Positions 62,801 to 64,000 of a DNA stretch of 64,000 nucleotides are shown here, piece by piece. This DNA is from Pithys albifrons albifrons (lineage: Eukaryota; Chordata; Aves; Passeriformes; Thamnophilidae), in NCBI RefSeq assembly GCF_047495875.1, contig NC_092461.1, positions 49,791,101-49,855,100 of the forward strand. Reading direction: 5' to 3'. A program made the position numbers and the translations under genes. The notes under the pieces were generated by a model. The model made no database searches. It was not told where the DNA came from and saw only the letters and a program-made list of their open reading frames with translations. Position 1 is the stretch's first letter, and each line of letters opens with the position of its first letter.

Positions 62801-64000
62801 CACTACAGACCAGTTTGGTCAGCAAAGAAAAATGTAAGGAGACTTTCTCCAGTGATGTCAGTCACGTGGAGGATATCGTACTGTAAAATGAGCAGGGAAT
62901 ACAAGGGAGACACGTAGTCTTTTTATACTGGCATAGTCTAGGATATCTGAGAGGGACTGTGGGGATACATATGAAGGAGGGAAAACATGGTTTATTTCTG
63001 CTCCAAACTGTGGTGGGATTTATAAATGTTTCTAAGGACAGCCATGGTGATGAGAGAGTGGACTGGGGTACTACCTGTAGTAGAGTACAAGCACATGAGT
63101 GCAAGTTGTGAAGTTGTTGTGGCTTAAGGCTTCGCAGCTCAGACGTAGGAGCTGACCATTCCTGTGATCCCAGGCTGACTGTCAGGTAGGACACATTCCC
63201 CTCTGTCCCTCATCAGCTGCTCTGGGCATTGTCTGTGTGGGAGTTTAGCAAGTCATATTATCTGTCTGTCTCAGGCTTGTGTCTGTAAAATAAGAGCGAT
63301 GTGTTCTTTCTCTTCATGCTTTGTTTTTTGTTGCTGTATTCAGAAAGACATGCTGTGAGTGTATGGTATAGTGGAAAGGGTCTTGGTAGGTATTAATTTT
63401 GACTGGGGCTGCCATCATCAAGTCCACATCAAAGAATTCCTCCTTTTAGGGCTGTTTTAAGAGTTTCAAGTGCTGTGTACACAACTGTGTGTACAATACT
63501 TGGAACTGACAGTATCTTATATAAATAAGATAACTACTTCACATTATGAAACCAGGCATTCAGGGGTTTTGGTTATATTTCATTCAAAATGTAGTGGGTC
63601 TGAAACATATTTTGTGGCTCAACATGGATATTAAAATGAACAAATAAAAAATCCCACTAAATACTGTTTCTGAGAACACAGAGGGAAGGGTTCTTATTGT
63701 TTAAAAATACAGTCCCATGCAACTGCTATGAGAAAGGTATGTCTGTTTTGGAGCAGAGCTGGTTGATTCTGGTTGGTTAGTTGGTTTGTTGGTTTTTTTG
63801 TTTTCTTTTGCTTTTATTTTCTTAGACAAGCCTTGCTCTGTATTTTTTCTATACCTATGAAAACTTGCAAGGAATGACAAATTTTTAGAAAATGATTCGG
63901 AGTGTTTTCTTTAAAGAATGATTGCTGTAGCACCGAAATTCCTGAACATTTCACATACAACCAGACTTTTTCAGCCACTGTAGGAATTGGTGAGATACTT

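Larger units (their letters stand above)
55136..64000 (+). other. Putative third intron or downstream gene body, no confident exon
   Basis: AT-rich DNA with three CR1 insertions, detailed in separate entries. Possible but weak exon-like segments are at 59,843-59,894, at 61,484 onward (AG then an open frame to 61,677), and at 62,738 onward after a pyrimidine-rich TTCTAG. T/G-rich simple stretches lie at 60,335-60,350 and 63,766-63,825, and an A-rich one at 61,200-61,235. The window ends without a gene end. Confidence 0.35.

Noticed and set aside
1..64000. CRISPR arrays, operons, riboswitches, tRNA genes and phage-type systems
   Set aside because: None is present. Sequence texture, CR1 elements and a CpG island point to a bird nuclear genome, and I saw no tRNA with recognisable A and B boxes.

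Overview
This window looks like bird nuclear DNA. It holds at least nine pieces of CR1, the dominant avian LINE, several ending in the CR1 3' signature TTCTATGA, plus two avian-type endogenous-retrovirus LTRs. There is no bacterial-style gene packing, and no protein gene can be read end to end. The order of bird cannot be fixed from sequence alone. Most short ORFs are chance; the only long protein-like ORFs belong to CR1.

Layout. Positions 1-44,890 are mostly single-copy, apparently intergenic DNA with inserted repeats: an old head-to-head CR1 pair (2.8-3.5 kb), two young and nearly identical CR1 copies (8,972-10,737 and 14,715-17,140), an LTR fragment (20.9-21.15 kb), a complete solo LTR with a 5-bp target-site duplication (24,522-25,148), small CR1 remnants (26.2 and 39.1 kb), and an unusual 318-bp element with a 5S rRNA head on the minus strand (37,018-37,335). 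That element is bracketed by an exact 11-bp direct repeat and is the most unusual object here.

A CpG island at about 44.9-46.65 kb marks a vertebrate promoter. A splice donor at 46,008/46,009, an exon-like segment at 48,800-48,946 ending in a short coding start, and a phase-compatible 30-nt micro-exon candidate at 55,106-55,135 suggest the 5' end of a plus-strand gene whose body lies beyond the window. I do not recognise the gene. Its putative long intron carries two CR1 copies in opposite orientation (56,942-57,450 plus; 57,825-58,604 minus) that could fold into a long RNA duplex.

The four younger CR1 copies share a TAG in ORF2 about 80 codons before the usual end, and the two near-identical ones also share a 2-nt deletion. 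This says something about the elements that produced them. Exon calls are inferences from splice signals and frame only; repeat calls rest on recognised family sequence and direct comparison between copies in the window.
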